Source: Cudoniella acicularis (taxonomy: Eukaryota > Ascomycota > Leotiomycetes > Helotiales > Helotiaceae). From it: 64,000 bases of DNA. Where the stretch lies: NCBI GenBank assembly GCA_013054445.1, contig JAAMPI010000053.1, forward strand, positions 1-64,000, written 5' to 3'. The position numbers and the translations under genes were made by a program. The notes beneath the pieces were generated by a model that saw only the letters and a list, made by a program, of their open reading frames with translations, did not search any database and had not been told where the DNA came from. Shown in pieces: positions 22,101-32,819 of the stretch (its first letter is position 1; the number at the start of each line of letters is the position of its first letter).

Positions 22101-25100
22101 AAGCTAGATAATATACCGCTAAATATAATTTAATAATTCCTTTCTTAAGTTTATCTTAAAGTCTATAATTCGTTTACTACTTATAATAGCTTCTTTTTCT
22201 TAAGAATTCTCGCTTTTAGGACGACCCTTCTACTTAATAAGGTATTTAACCTTCCCTTTACTTACTCGCTTCTTAAGTAATCGTACGCCCGAATAGTTCC
22301 CTTAATAGGTCGTCTTAAAATGTTAGACGAGCTTCTAGCCTATGTCTTTTAGTTTCTGCTATATATTGTCCCCGTACGGAAAGCCCTTCTAGTTTATAAG
22401 GTACCACGTCGTTTTGCCTCGTTTCTACTTGATAAGTAGCGCTTTAGCCTCCTATATTCCCCTCTCGGTATCAATTATAACCGGCTGGCCTCCTACTCCT
22501 TAGCTACTATAAAGCGGCTATGTTACCGTGCTCTCTATATGCCTAAGGCTAGTTATCGGTATGCTTTTATAAACATCTTCGACGGAGTCGGTAGTTGCTG
22601 ATAGACCTGGCGTAGAAAAGGGGAGAACATCTTAAAGTTATAGATCTATTAAGTCTATAAGAACACTAGAAAGATATGATAAAGGAATACCGGGGCCGTA
22701 TAGAATCTAGTCTTCCTAGAGAGGCTTAATAGGAAAAGAGATAGTATTAGCGTTCGTATCGAAGTTCTAAGATTTAGTATTACTAAAAAGGTCGTCGGTA
22801 ACTTCCGACGGAGTTGTCTAGGGAGAGTCGTAACCACCTCCGGTCTAAGGAAATGCTTCGAGATTGTTATCTAATAGAGATAAGAGCGAAGTATTAGTAC
22901 GGTAGCGGTCGTCGTACTTATCCTAGACGTTATCATCTAAAGTGTTATCGTATATTAAGGAACTACTATCAACTCCTTCTATCTTAAGAGTGTCCGCTAA
23001 GCTTAGATTAAAATCTATTATCGACATATTTATAAACTTATAGTCGAAAGGGTCTTTAGAGCGATCCTTAAAGGCTAATTTCCGACTAGATAGTACTTTA
23101 GAGTCCTTATCCTCTAACTTTCCTTAGAGCCGAGGCCGTTTTGTTTTAGTAGCGCTCTATATTTCGGCTCGTTTATTCTCGCCTTCCTCTCGCTAACGCC
23201 TACGCTTCTTCCCTATATTAGGCTTATAAGTACTATAAATGTCTCCGAAGTAGTATTATAAGTCTATTTCCGAAAGAAGTACGACAGGGCATAATAAATA
23301 AGGGTATAGAATAGAGTCTTTACTAGGTAGACTAGCGATATAATCTAGGATATATTTAAAGATGTGTTCTTACTAGCTAGGTCGTTCTAGGTAGTGTTAT
23401 AACCGCTTGGCCGCTAGTAGCCATGTTTTCGCTAAACATCCGATATAATATCCGGCGTAAGTAGTAGCGCTACGGAAAGTGACTAGGTCGTACCGGAAAG
23501 GTAAGTCGAGATTGTCGATATACTCTTAGTAATAGGCTTCCTAATCTATCTCGCTAAATATCTATTTGCTATACCGGAAACAAAATTCTACGAAGCTAGA
23601 CTACTTTTTATAATAGACTTTAGAATACCGGTATACGTATTTCTACCTACCTTTAACGTTTTTAATACTAATACGGTCTGTTAGCTAAAAGTGACACTAA
23701 TAGTAGGGGGCTGTCCTTACTCTTTAATCACCTATAGGCAAGTTAGTACTAGACAGCGGCCTTCTATAGGCTATAACACTTCCTAGTACGTAACACGAGA
23801 ATTATTTATACGGAGAGTAATAAGGTCTCGGAGAGCGGAGATGCCTTCTTCGCTCCGTAGCGGGGCTAAGAGCGTTAAAGTACGAGTAAGGCGATCGCGC
23901 TTAGGAACTATATAGCGGACAACGCGGTCAAAGTAACTACGGTACTACTCGCCCTAGTCACTTTCCTTATATTAGGTGGTATATAAACGTAGTTAAGTCT
24001 TACGGTAGTTCGCTAACTCTACGCTAATAAGCTTTTGCCGTTACTTATAAACATAGCGGCGTTACGTCTAAAGCTCTTTACGCCCCTTCTCTATAATCGA
24101 AGCGTTGACCTAAAAGAAGAGATTCTCGATCTACTCGTAAAGATCGATAAAGTCCCGGCGTTACTTTAGTTCGTCTAGGTTCTTTACTAGTAGTGAGTAC
24201 TAGAGATCCGGGTTTCTCTTTATAGACGCGGCGCGAAAGTCTTATATAATGTCTTGTCGTTGTTCTAGGCTAAGGTAGACTACTACGCCGTCTATATTAC
24301 TTATATTATCTAAGTAGTGGCCGCTTATAGTCTTCGGGTTTCTATACCCGTAAAACTTTATAAGCTACCCTAGCGAACGACCGTCTGTTAATAATTTATT
24401 AGCCTATAATACTAGTAGCACTCGGAATAAAGACCCCTTACTATCTGCTTTAATAATTACTTCCTTCCGGGGGGCATAGAGCCCTATCCCTAGTATAAAC
24501 CTATCCCTTTTTACCTAGTCTGAGTACTAGGTGCCTTACGCGTTCTCGTTTTTGCTCTTTTTAGTCGGTCTATCCTCGGACATCTCGAGGAAGACTAGAT
24601 CGTCCTCTATACCGTCCGCCTACTCTATAATCCGGAATCTCCTTTTTAGCGGCGGTCTCGTAGTAAGGACATCGTTAATCGTACGGTAATCCTTAAATAC
24701 GCCGGCTAAAAAAATAATAACTAGTAAAAACAAGACGCCGTTAGCGAAAAGGGGAGGCGTAGGCTCTAGCCTCTTATATAGCGTATGTTTTAGTCTATAT
24801 ATAAACTGTTAATAACCTACCTAAGCTTTAAAATAACGAATAATCTTGACTTACTTTTTAAGAGTGTTTTCTATACCTTTAATAAATTCTCTTTTAAACC
24901 CTATCTTAATCTCTAGCTCTTTACCTTTCTATATAACTATATAAACGAGGTCCTGTTAAAGATAGTTAGTAATAAAGATATCTTTATATTTTTATTTTAA
25001 GCTTAATATCTGACCTTAAACTTCGCCTTATATATCTCTTATAACCTTATAGAAGTATAGTAGTATAACTTTAATAGGGCACTCAAATCTATACGATACC

Positions 25101-25800
25101 CTTCGTAGACGTAATTATAGTAATCACGCTACTAAAACAACTCTTCTATACCGACGTAGTTCTCTATCGTAAAGAATATAGGTACTATTTCTAGTCTAGA
25201 TAGGCTAATTAATTTCGGGAGCTCGTCTTTAATATACTTTTTCGCTCGTTAATAAACATATTATCGATAACTATTTTAGCGTAAGAAGGCCGGCAGGTAT
25301 ACTTATAGGAGCTATTAAGTCATAAACGTCTTAGGGAATAATACGGCTAGTCTTTCGCGTATATATCGATATTAATTTTCGTATCTTAATCCGTATCGTA
25401 TTAATAGTTAGTATTCTATTTACTTTATCTAGCTTCCCGGGGGTTAAGAGTCTGATAGCCTTAGCGACGTGCTTCGTAATATCTATATAACATATATCTA
25501 AGCCTATAAATTTCCTCTTATATCTAGTACGTGTTAGTGATTTCTATACTAGTCTCGGGTTTATAATATTACTAACGTACGCTAGCTAAAACGCCTATAT
25601 CTTGTCGTACTATAGTTTACTAGTGTCTTCCTTAAAGCCTTTATAAACGGGATCGGTATTGATATCGGATTTGTCCTCGGAGAGCCCTTTCTCTAGGGCC
25701 GTATTTATCTACTTATCTAGATTTAGTCCTCTCTAATTTAGTTCTTCTAGCTCGGTGCTTATAGTATACGGTTTAGTAGAAAGTCCTTATAAGATAGGTA
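22100..25800 (-). pseudogene. RIP-degraded DUF3435-type tyrosine recombinase with C2H2-like and chromodomain tail
   Basis: Reading the complement from about 25.8 kb down, one sees RLEIVPIFFTIENYVGIEEL and ALLKLYYYTSIRL (the catalytic Arg box, TSxR), later APRKEVIIKADSKG (the degraded HxxR box) and LIKFYGYRNPKTISGHYLDN (the GH..Y box of tyrosine recombinases), then DFRAASIKRNPDL. A long basic region with PKRDRLTRTLTLLAPLRSEE follows, then Cys/His-rich segments (FVEFCFRYSK, LLCPVVLLSEIDL), and near 22,440-22,130 two chromodomain cores (WYLIN-stop-KGFPYGDN and VKYLIK-stop-KGRPKSENS). DUF3435 is the family of Starship captains. Dozens of TAG/TAA at Trp/Gln/Arg sites show full RIP inactivation. 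Exact start and exons cannot be set. Confidence 0.75.
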
Positions 25801-25935
25801 GGAAGATAGAAGATACGTAAGAAGATAGAAGATAATAAGAAGGTAGAAGATAATAAGAAGGTAAAAGATAGTAAGAAGGTAGAAGATAGAAGATAATAAT
25901 AAGATAGAAAATAATAAGAAGATAGAAGACGGGTG
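25795..25935. repeat. Purine-rich tandem repeat (AGAAGATAATAAGAAGGT-like)
   Basis: About eight variants of an AAGATAGAAGATAATAAG-type unit of 16-19 bases lie at or just upstream of the inferred start of the recombinase relic. Confidence 0.75.
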
Positions 25936-26049
25936 AGTTAAGTAAAAGTGACCCGCGGTCCTACTAAGCCTCTAGTAAGGTTTCGGTAAGGCAATATAGA
26001 ATTTGTATTAACGTAAAGGCGGGAAGACACGATAGTAGGAGATATGCCT

Positions 26050-26300
26050 CTCGGTTATATAAAGGTGAGTATAGTGAGAAGCTTAGAGAGGGAAGAAGCA
26101 AAGTCTAATTTTAGATTAGGCAGGGTAAATATTTGGGATCCCTAGCTAGGGAAAGAGGGGTCCTTTTCGGGCCCCTCGTTAAAAGTTGACGATTTCTAGT
26201 AAGCGTGTGAATAGGGAGGTGAGCAGGCCTGAGCAGGCCGGAGCACACCTGAGCACACCTGAGCCGAAGCTGAGCCGGGCCTAAGCCGAGCCTGAGCAAG
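26050..26300. other. Right edge of the RIP block and GC-rich decamer array
   Basis: AT-rich DNA ends near 26,110, followed by the palindrome-rich GGGATCCCTAGCTAGGG and GGGGTCCTTTTCGGGCCCC. From about 26,218 to 26,300 a GC-rich decamer (CTGAGCAGGC, CTGAGCACAC, CTGAGCCGGG and variants) repeats about eight times, unlike anything else in the window. No gene seen. Confidence 0.6.
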
Positions 26301-26442
26301 GCGGCGCTGCTCACGTGAGACATATAGATAGGAAATGGAAACATTTCCGTGGTATAATACCCTTTTTTTAATGGTGTCTGATAATAAGCAGTTTAACTTG
26401 TTAGCACAATCACTGGAGGCCATGACTACCACGACGAGCAAC

Positions 26443-26788
26443 GGGTACGATTATTTGGGCATAAGGCAACAAGACATCAGCTATAACACACTCAAATTCA
26501 CTAACGCTGCTTTATCGTACTAGGAAAATTGCTTAGAAAATATTTAGAATCATCTATAAGTACGAATTATAATATAACTAATTTAGGTATATTTCTAATT
26601 TTAAAAACATAGAAAGAATCGCTATTATATTTAACAATTAATTGTAATCATGTAATTAAAGATAAGGAGGGGTAGTAGTTCGCTTATTAAAAGGGCAAGA
26701 ATGCCTTATAATGCCTTGTACACCCTCGCTTGACTACCTCGATATCGTAATTCCTGCCTTATTGCCTCATGCCCAAATAATCGTACCC
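26443..26788. mobile_element. 346-bp MITE with 27-bp TIRs and 8-bp target duplication (hAT-like)
   Basis: The left end GGGTACGATTATTTGGGCAT (26,443) is matched by its complement at the right end (to 26,788); the TIR is 27 bases with one mismatch. Flanks are CGAGCAAC (26,435-26,442) and CGAGCGAC (26,789-26,796), an 8-bp duplication with one change. Removing the element plus one duplication (354 bases, 118 codons) rejoins the HET N-terminal frame so that the two acidic repeat units line up. The interior is AT-rich and non-coding. Confidence 0.88.
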
Positions 26789-27404
26789 CGAGCGACGATC
26801 CTGAGCCATCTGAGAAATCAACTTCAGAATTCAAGGGGGGGAGCCCAGAGAATCTCTCAGAAGATACGGTCACCGAGTTTGCTGGTAATACGGAATTTGA
26901 TTCATTGGCGCAAATACCAGAGGCCGTGATGGCCGCGACGAGCAACGAACCTGACCCTTCCGAGGAAGCAACTTTGAAATCCGAGGAAAAAAGCTCAGAA
27001 GGAGCCTCAGAAAACGAAGACTCCGAGTTTGCTGGCTAAGAATGGTCGCTTCTAAATCAGACCGGAATCGGAAACAATTGCGCTTATTGTCAGAACTTTC
27101 TCGAAGGTTGGTCCGAGTTCTCGAGTACCGAATCGCCTAGAAACCTGGACAATCTCAATGTCCCCCACCACGACGACCTACCTAGCTTCAAAGCAGCTCT
27201 GCTTCATGGTTGCCGATTATGCTGGCTCTTTGAGCAATACGATCAAGACCATAACCAAGAGACTCGAATGATTATCTCGCCAATTGGGGTAGAAACGGGA
27301 CTTATCGGCATAAGACACCGAATGAGAACCCCCAGTAAATGGGGTATGTGGTACCTGAGCCTCCAAGGAGTACTCTTAAGGACGCCGCAGGATGCATTGG
27401 CAAT

Positions 27405-27895
27405 AGTAAGGCCTATGAGTCCTCGCTCTCCTTCCTTGTACACGCTCTTCTTGTGCACACTCCCCTTCCTTATACACGCTTCCTTTCGAGTCCCCTCTCT
27501 CTCTCTCTTTTTTTCTCTCTCTTCGCCCGTGCTCGTCAGCTACGGATTACCGGGAGAGAATCCGGAAGCGGTTTAGGTTTAGTGTAGCGCTAGTGGCTTT
27601 GACTTTACCTTCTTCTTCTTAGGGGCTTAGGAGGCTAACTTTAAAATTAATGACCTACTTAGTACGAGCGAAGAGAGGACTCGAAGGGAAGAGTACGTGT
27701 GAAGGAGGAGGGTGCACACGAGGAGGGTTCGCGCTAGGAAGATATACTAGTAGTGTATAAGAAAGGTAATTAGGAGACTAATTAGGAGAATAATTAAAAG
27801 ATTAAATAAAAGTATATCTTCATTTTTATACGGGTTCTTGGCAACCCGCGGGTCTACCTGTAGATGGGTATCCATCGAGCAGCCTAGCCTTTTCA
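27405..27895. mobile_element. Insertion of about 490 bp in the HET gene with long imperfect inverted repeats
   Basis: The HET coding sequence stops making sense near 27,405 and resumes near 27,910. Between them lie inverted arms of about 55 bases (27,445-27,500 and 27,671-27,725; both contain TGTGCAC and TTCGAGTCC in mirrored order). There is a pyrimidine run at 27,496-27,530. The right edge carries GGGTTCTTGGCAACCC..GGGTATCCAT..GCAGCCTA, also present at 2108-2215. Exact ends and target duplication are unclear. Confidence 0.65.
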
Positions 27896-29010
27896 CAGCT
27901 AAATTCCGACCATCTGAATTCGGATTATGAGTTTGCTTTACTTTTGTCTGAACGGTGGCTCAAGACATGTAGCACTTCTCATACAACATGCGCAAATGGC
28001 GGCGCTGTTTACACTCCACCCTCAAGGTTGCCTCTGACAGAGTCAAGCTAGCTCTTCGGGGCGAATATCAGAAGGGGGTTTCCTACGCTACACTGAGCCA
28101 CTGCTGGGGCGGTTTAAAAGCTCCGATGCTCACCAAAAGCAACATTAACGAGTTCAGAAAAGCGGTTCCCTTTGACAAGGTATGCAAAATTTTTCAGGAC
28201 TCTATCATCATTGCTAGGAGGCTTGGCTTTCAGTATATCTGGATCGACTCTCTCTGTATTGTCCAGGATGACGAGGATGACTGGAACAGGGAGGCAGTAT
28301 TGATGTGCGCGGTATATGGAGGGTCTGGTCTTAATATTGCTGCAGCTGGTGCCACTGATTGGAATGGGAAGTTATTCTTCCAAAAATCGATATCGGGCGA
28401 CTTGAGAAGAGCAGGAACATTCATATCAGTCGAAGTCAAGGGAAAAGAAGAAGTCTTCCGCTGCTCAGACGATAAAACATACTCTCGCTGTGTCGATTCT
28501 CAGCCTCTCATGGACAAGGCGTGGGTTTTGCAGGAACGGGGTTTGGCACCCAAAAAAGCCGAGGGTGCCTACTCATATACGCAAATCGTGGACGTATCGG
28601 TTGTAGCCTTGAACGATGATCAATTTGGAGAGATTTTCGGTGGCGTCTTGACCCTCAGTTGCGAGGCTACCCTGTCTGCACGGGTCTTAGCTGAAGCCTC
28701 TTGAGTGGAGTTCGGCTCCGACAAAGGACATTGTGAGGTACACCTGGACTTTGTGACAGGATTATTTGAAGGCGAGTTCACGAGGAGCACCCTCGGACCC
28801 TGCTATTTCCTGCCAGTCTTAAAAACGGTTTCAAAGAAGAACAAAAAAGAGGTGATGGAGGGGTTGCTTTTGAAAGGTACTCATATGGAGGTTAGGCAGT
28901 ACTAGAGAGTTGGTTATTTTTCGACAGAAAATGCCATCGAGGTGATCGAGACGGAAATTGGTATCATTATGTCAAATGGAGGACCGGCTGCCGAAACACA
29001 CTCTAAATAG

Positions 29011-31020
29011 GAAATCGAAGACAGTAGAATAGAGCGATATATTATCAACATTATCTAGAATACCTGTAAGTAAGATTATAAAACCTTATTAAAACTAACT
29101 AAAGAATTGTTTTTAATGACATAAGGATTCTTTCTAGTATATATAACATCTGGTTATCAAACCTGAATCCTAACTTGAACGAAATCTGTTTTTGTTCGGA
29201 AAGGTAAGTAGGGTTGCTTTATTAGCAATATTAGGTGAGTTAAGGTAAGTAAGGGTGAGGGAAGGTAGGAAGCAGGTAAGAATGGTGAACAGGGCCTAGA
29301 ATAGTATACTAGGGGACCTGTTTCGACTCCTCGGCTACAACTACTATCACTAGCTAAAATTAGAAAAAGTTTAAGGATTTCTTTAGAAGTCTATTTTAGA
29401 TCTATCTAGTCAAGTCATATATGATTAGTAATTTAGCCTTATGATTTACTAAATATCACTAATTTAACGTTATCTTATACGAGTATTATAGTAGGGACGC
29501 TAGCACTAGTGCTGGTGCTAGGTTATATGGTTCGTAGACACGTGACCTAGGCGAAGGAGGATAAAAGACGTGTTCTTAGGCAGCGTAGCTTCTTCTCTTT
29601 AAGTCAAATTAATGTCTATTTAAACTCTCTCCTTTTTAGGTTATATCTGTTCTTTTATAATATATAACTTTAATTCGCTAAGTAATTATTTAACTGTTTT
29701 ATTATAAGAACTCGTACTTATTATTATTATTATTCTTATACTAATACGGCCTAAGGGCTAGAGCCCTTATAGATAAAAACCTAAGCTCTATCTATCGCCT
29801 TATATCGAATTAGTTTCCTTATAGCCTATTATACCTTTTTCTTGTCTATAATAGTATCTTACGTCTCCTTTCTTGCCTCTAGACAGCCCCTATATCCCTT
29901 TCGTAATACTACCTCTATCTCTACCTTATACCCCTAGTAAACGTGTCTCTTGCCCTAAAAACGACTATAAGTACTAACCTAGATTCTATAAGTTATTAGT
30001 AACTTCTAGGCCACTATTATAAGAGGGTAGACTAAGCCCTCCTATCGGTACTTGACATTATCTAAAAGGCTTTCCTAGTTAATTATAGCTTATAAGAAGA
30101 GCTTTTTTACTAGAGATCCTACTCTCTTACCTCTCTTACCCTAGTCTTCCTGCCTCCTATATACTATACTAATCCTTATATCTTTTATCTCGTGTGTTCT
30201 ATATATTCTATATATTCTTAAAGGTGTCTATACTCTACTAGAGACCTTATTATATACTAAAAGACTATTATAAGAAGACGATTTTAGCTATTTTAAAGGT
30301 TATTATTTCTTAGTATATTAATAGAATAATAGATAAAGTATATAGACTAAAGGTCGTATTCGTATAAAAGATAGAATAATTATTATTATATTTAGGGGAC
30401 ACGTTACTCGTCTCTTTATTATTAATAACTATATTAGTATTTTTTTTTTTATATGACTAGTAAGTCTTCTAATAGTATCCCGGCACTCTTTTATATCTTT
30501 ATCGATTTTATTCGATAATTTTAGAGGGTTATAGTAATTTAGTATCGTATCGTAACGTCTACGCGTCCTCTTTTATAGGTCACTAATAACGATAACTCTA
30601 TAACGAATAGAGCTATCGACGTTACGATTATAAGAGAGGGACGATAGAAGATCATAGAGTCGTATATATTAGGTTTTAAGGCTTCGTTACTAAAAAGTAT
30701 ATCCTTCGAAATTCTATATCTAACTACTCTATTATACTAGGCGACAAATGATTCTATATAGTTATTAAAAAGGTATAAAAGACTATACTATAAATATTAA
30801 GGCCTATTAATATCTATAATATAGATCGCTAAGCTCTAGATCGCACTGCCTACTAGGCTAAAAGACTATAGTATTTACTCGTAGGGGGAATACGCTTAGC
30901 ACGCTATATAAGGCAAGAATATACTATAGCCGAAGTCCGCCCGGGCTATATGACTAGTCGCGTAACTATCACGTAGCTTCGCTAAACAGTAGCGGACCTC
31001 CGACGCTATCGTATTATAAT
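29011..31020. other. Second RIP-mutated tract, no gene recognised
   Basis: Strongly TA-rich with retained CpG. Short TTA repeats occur at 29,712-29,735. No protein could be followed on either strand. The return to normal composition near 31,020 is abrupt. Confidence 0.6.
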
Positions 31021-32819
31021 TTGAAATGATAGGCTGTGGTTATGAGGTGTTAGGATGGGAATGATCCCGTGCCATGAACGGGATTTGAAAAAGGAAAAAA
31101 ATAGGGGGTAGAGTTGCGACTCCATGCGAGCCTCGCCGACGAATCGTATAGGAAGATCACAGGGACATGGTAGCGGTCCAGTATATTCTTTTTGAATTTG
31201 TATGGAAGAGTAAATTTGATAAAGGCAATTTGATTAAAAAGGAATATTCACTCAAATTTCTCTCGCTCAAAGAAGTGAATCTCCAAAATAAATAACTTTC
31301 TAGAAACACCCTCGCTTCAAGCACGTCTTAAAGCCTGCAATCATAAGCTGCTGCGGATACCCAATCAGCTCAAACCTAGACCAACAGCAGCCTCAGAGAG
31401 GAAAATAACTCATTGAAGGATCGAATTCAAAGGCTAGAATCTCAAATCGGGAAAGAGCGGAATGATAATCGACTCCTTAGCGGTAAAGAAGGATGGAACT
31501 TACGGGCAAGCTTTCAAGAGGTGATTTACTTGCAGCTTACGAAGTCACGAAATTAGAAGTTGCTGTCAAAGAATAAACTCCGCGGTGAACCGATTGAACA
31601 AACGAATATTCAAGTAACAGCAGCATTTGACACTTCCGAGGCAAATTCCTACGTGATCTACAACTAGAGTTTTTAGTACACTGCGAACCTCTGAAATTTT
31701 CATCTCAGAGAATGAGATATAGGTGGAAGGATGGGGTTAGAAAGACAGTGCCCTCGGTCGCCCCAGTCTCCCCGGTCTCCCGTGACTCATGTGTATTATG
31801 AGCAAGTCATTACCGATTCTGAAAGCATGATTTATAGTTTTGAAAATATGAAATGTAACAATAGAACCTGGACTTTCCCGATACTCTTAGCATGCTCCTC
31901 GCAGCGAGTGTAACCCTCAGATACAAGATCTTTTAGAAAATAAGTTCTCTTTGAGAAAGTCCCCGTAGCTAAAGACGAGGCATAAAAGACACATTCTTCT
32001 TTCAGCTCACGACAGTTGGAAGTTGGAAACCACAACCACCACTATCCCAGAACACCGGACGCGCGCGTGCGTGTGTCCAAGTAGGGTAAGGCAAGAGGGC
32101 GAACTTAAGCCCGGGGAGGAGGTGCTGGGGGTCCAAACCTTTTTATTCGGGTGGGTTGACAGCGGGCAAGGGTTTTGATGGACGGTTTACTTGCGGCTTG
32201 TGATGCCGTGAAGTTGCTGTTAGGATGTCAATTCGCAGACAGAACGAACACCTAAATGAGAGTACTTAGCGCTTGGAAAATGCCCAGCATTCCGCCTGTG
32301 ATTACCACTGCTATTTCTAGCACCTCACGAGCCTCTTCAATAAGTGTTGTCCATCAAGCTGGCCGCCAGCGACTTCATCTTGAAAAAGCGCTCGAACCAT
32401 TCAAAGATCTTGAACGTCCATTGTTCGTTTGTGATTGTTTTTGTAGGCTTGCAGTAAGTCAAGAGCATTGGATTTATATATACACGTGAAACTGTGAAAT
32501 GACTTCCACTCAGATGAATCCATTCGCAGGTTCGCAGCTAATCGAAAGAGACTTTGCTTGTTGGAAGAGAAAATCGGGAGTCCTACCTTACCACGCTGGA
32601 GAAATAAATAGAATTTAGACTGATCAAAGGACGAAAATGCATAGATTTGAACGAGAATTTGGTGTAAACTATATGTATATAAAACAATAGAAACAAATGA
32701 ACCAAAATGCTCGCTATTTATGCTTCAATCCGAATCAATATAGCCACCCACCCTAAAAACACGAAAATTTCCAACAATATATATGCAAGAGAGGGAAACG
32801 GAGGAGCAAGAGCAGGAGG
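31021..32819. other. Normal-composition region without a recognisable intact gene
   Basis: About 31,400-31,560 reads as a charged helical segment (ENNSLKDRIQRLESQIGKER, then NLRASFQEVIYLQLTKSRN) in one + frame before a stop; it may be the decayed N-terminal part of a gene. A segment at 31,504-31,569 recurs in diverged form at 32,164-32,222. I could assign no function. Confidence 0.4.

Larger units (their letters stand above)
26335..29010 (+). pseudogene. HET-domain (heterokaryon incompatibility) gene broken by insertions and stops
   Basis: Segments of one HET protein lie in order. First comes an acidic N-terminal repeat region (26,335-27,040), then a Cys-containing N-domain (CAYCQNFLEGWSEF, FKAALLHGCRLCWLFEQYD) to about 27,405. 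After an insertion come RWLKTCSTSHTTC (27,945-27,990), the HET core YATLSHCWGG, YIWIDSLCIVQDDEDDW and LNIAAAGATDW, then WVLQERGL, and a C-terminal tail ending at TAG 29,008. Defects are a MITE (26,443-26,788), TAA at 27,037, a second insertion of about 490 bases, a frameshift near 28,025, TGA at 28,702, TAG at 28,903 and a probable internal deletion after WVLQERGL. HET proteins trigger cell death on fusion with unlike partners. Base composition is normal, so it has not been through RIP. Confidence 0.85.
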
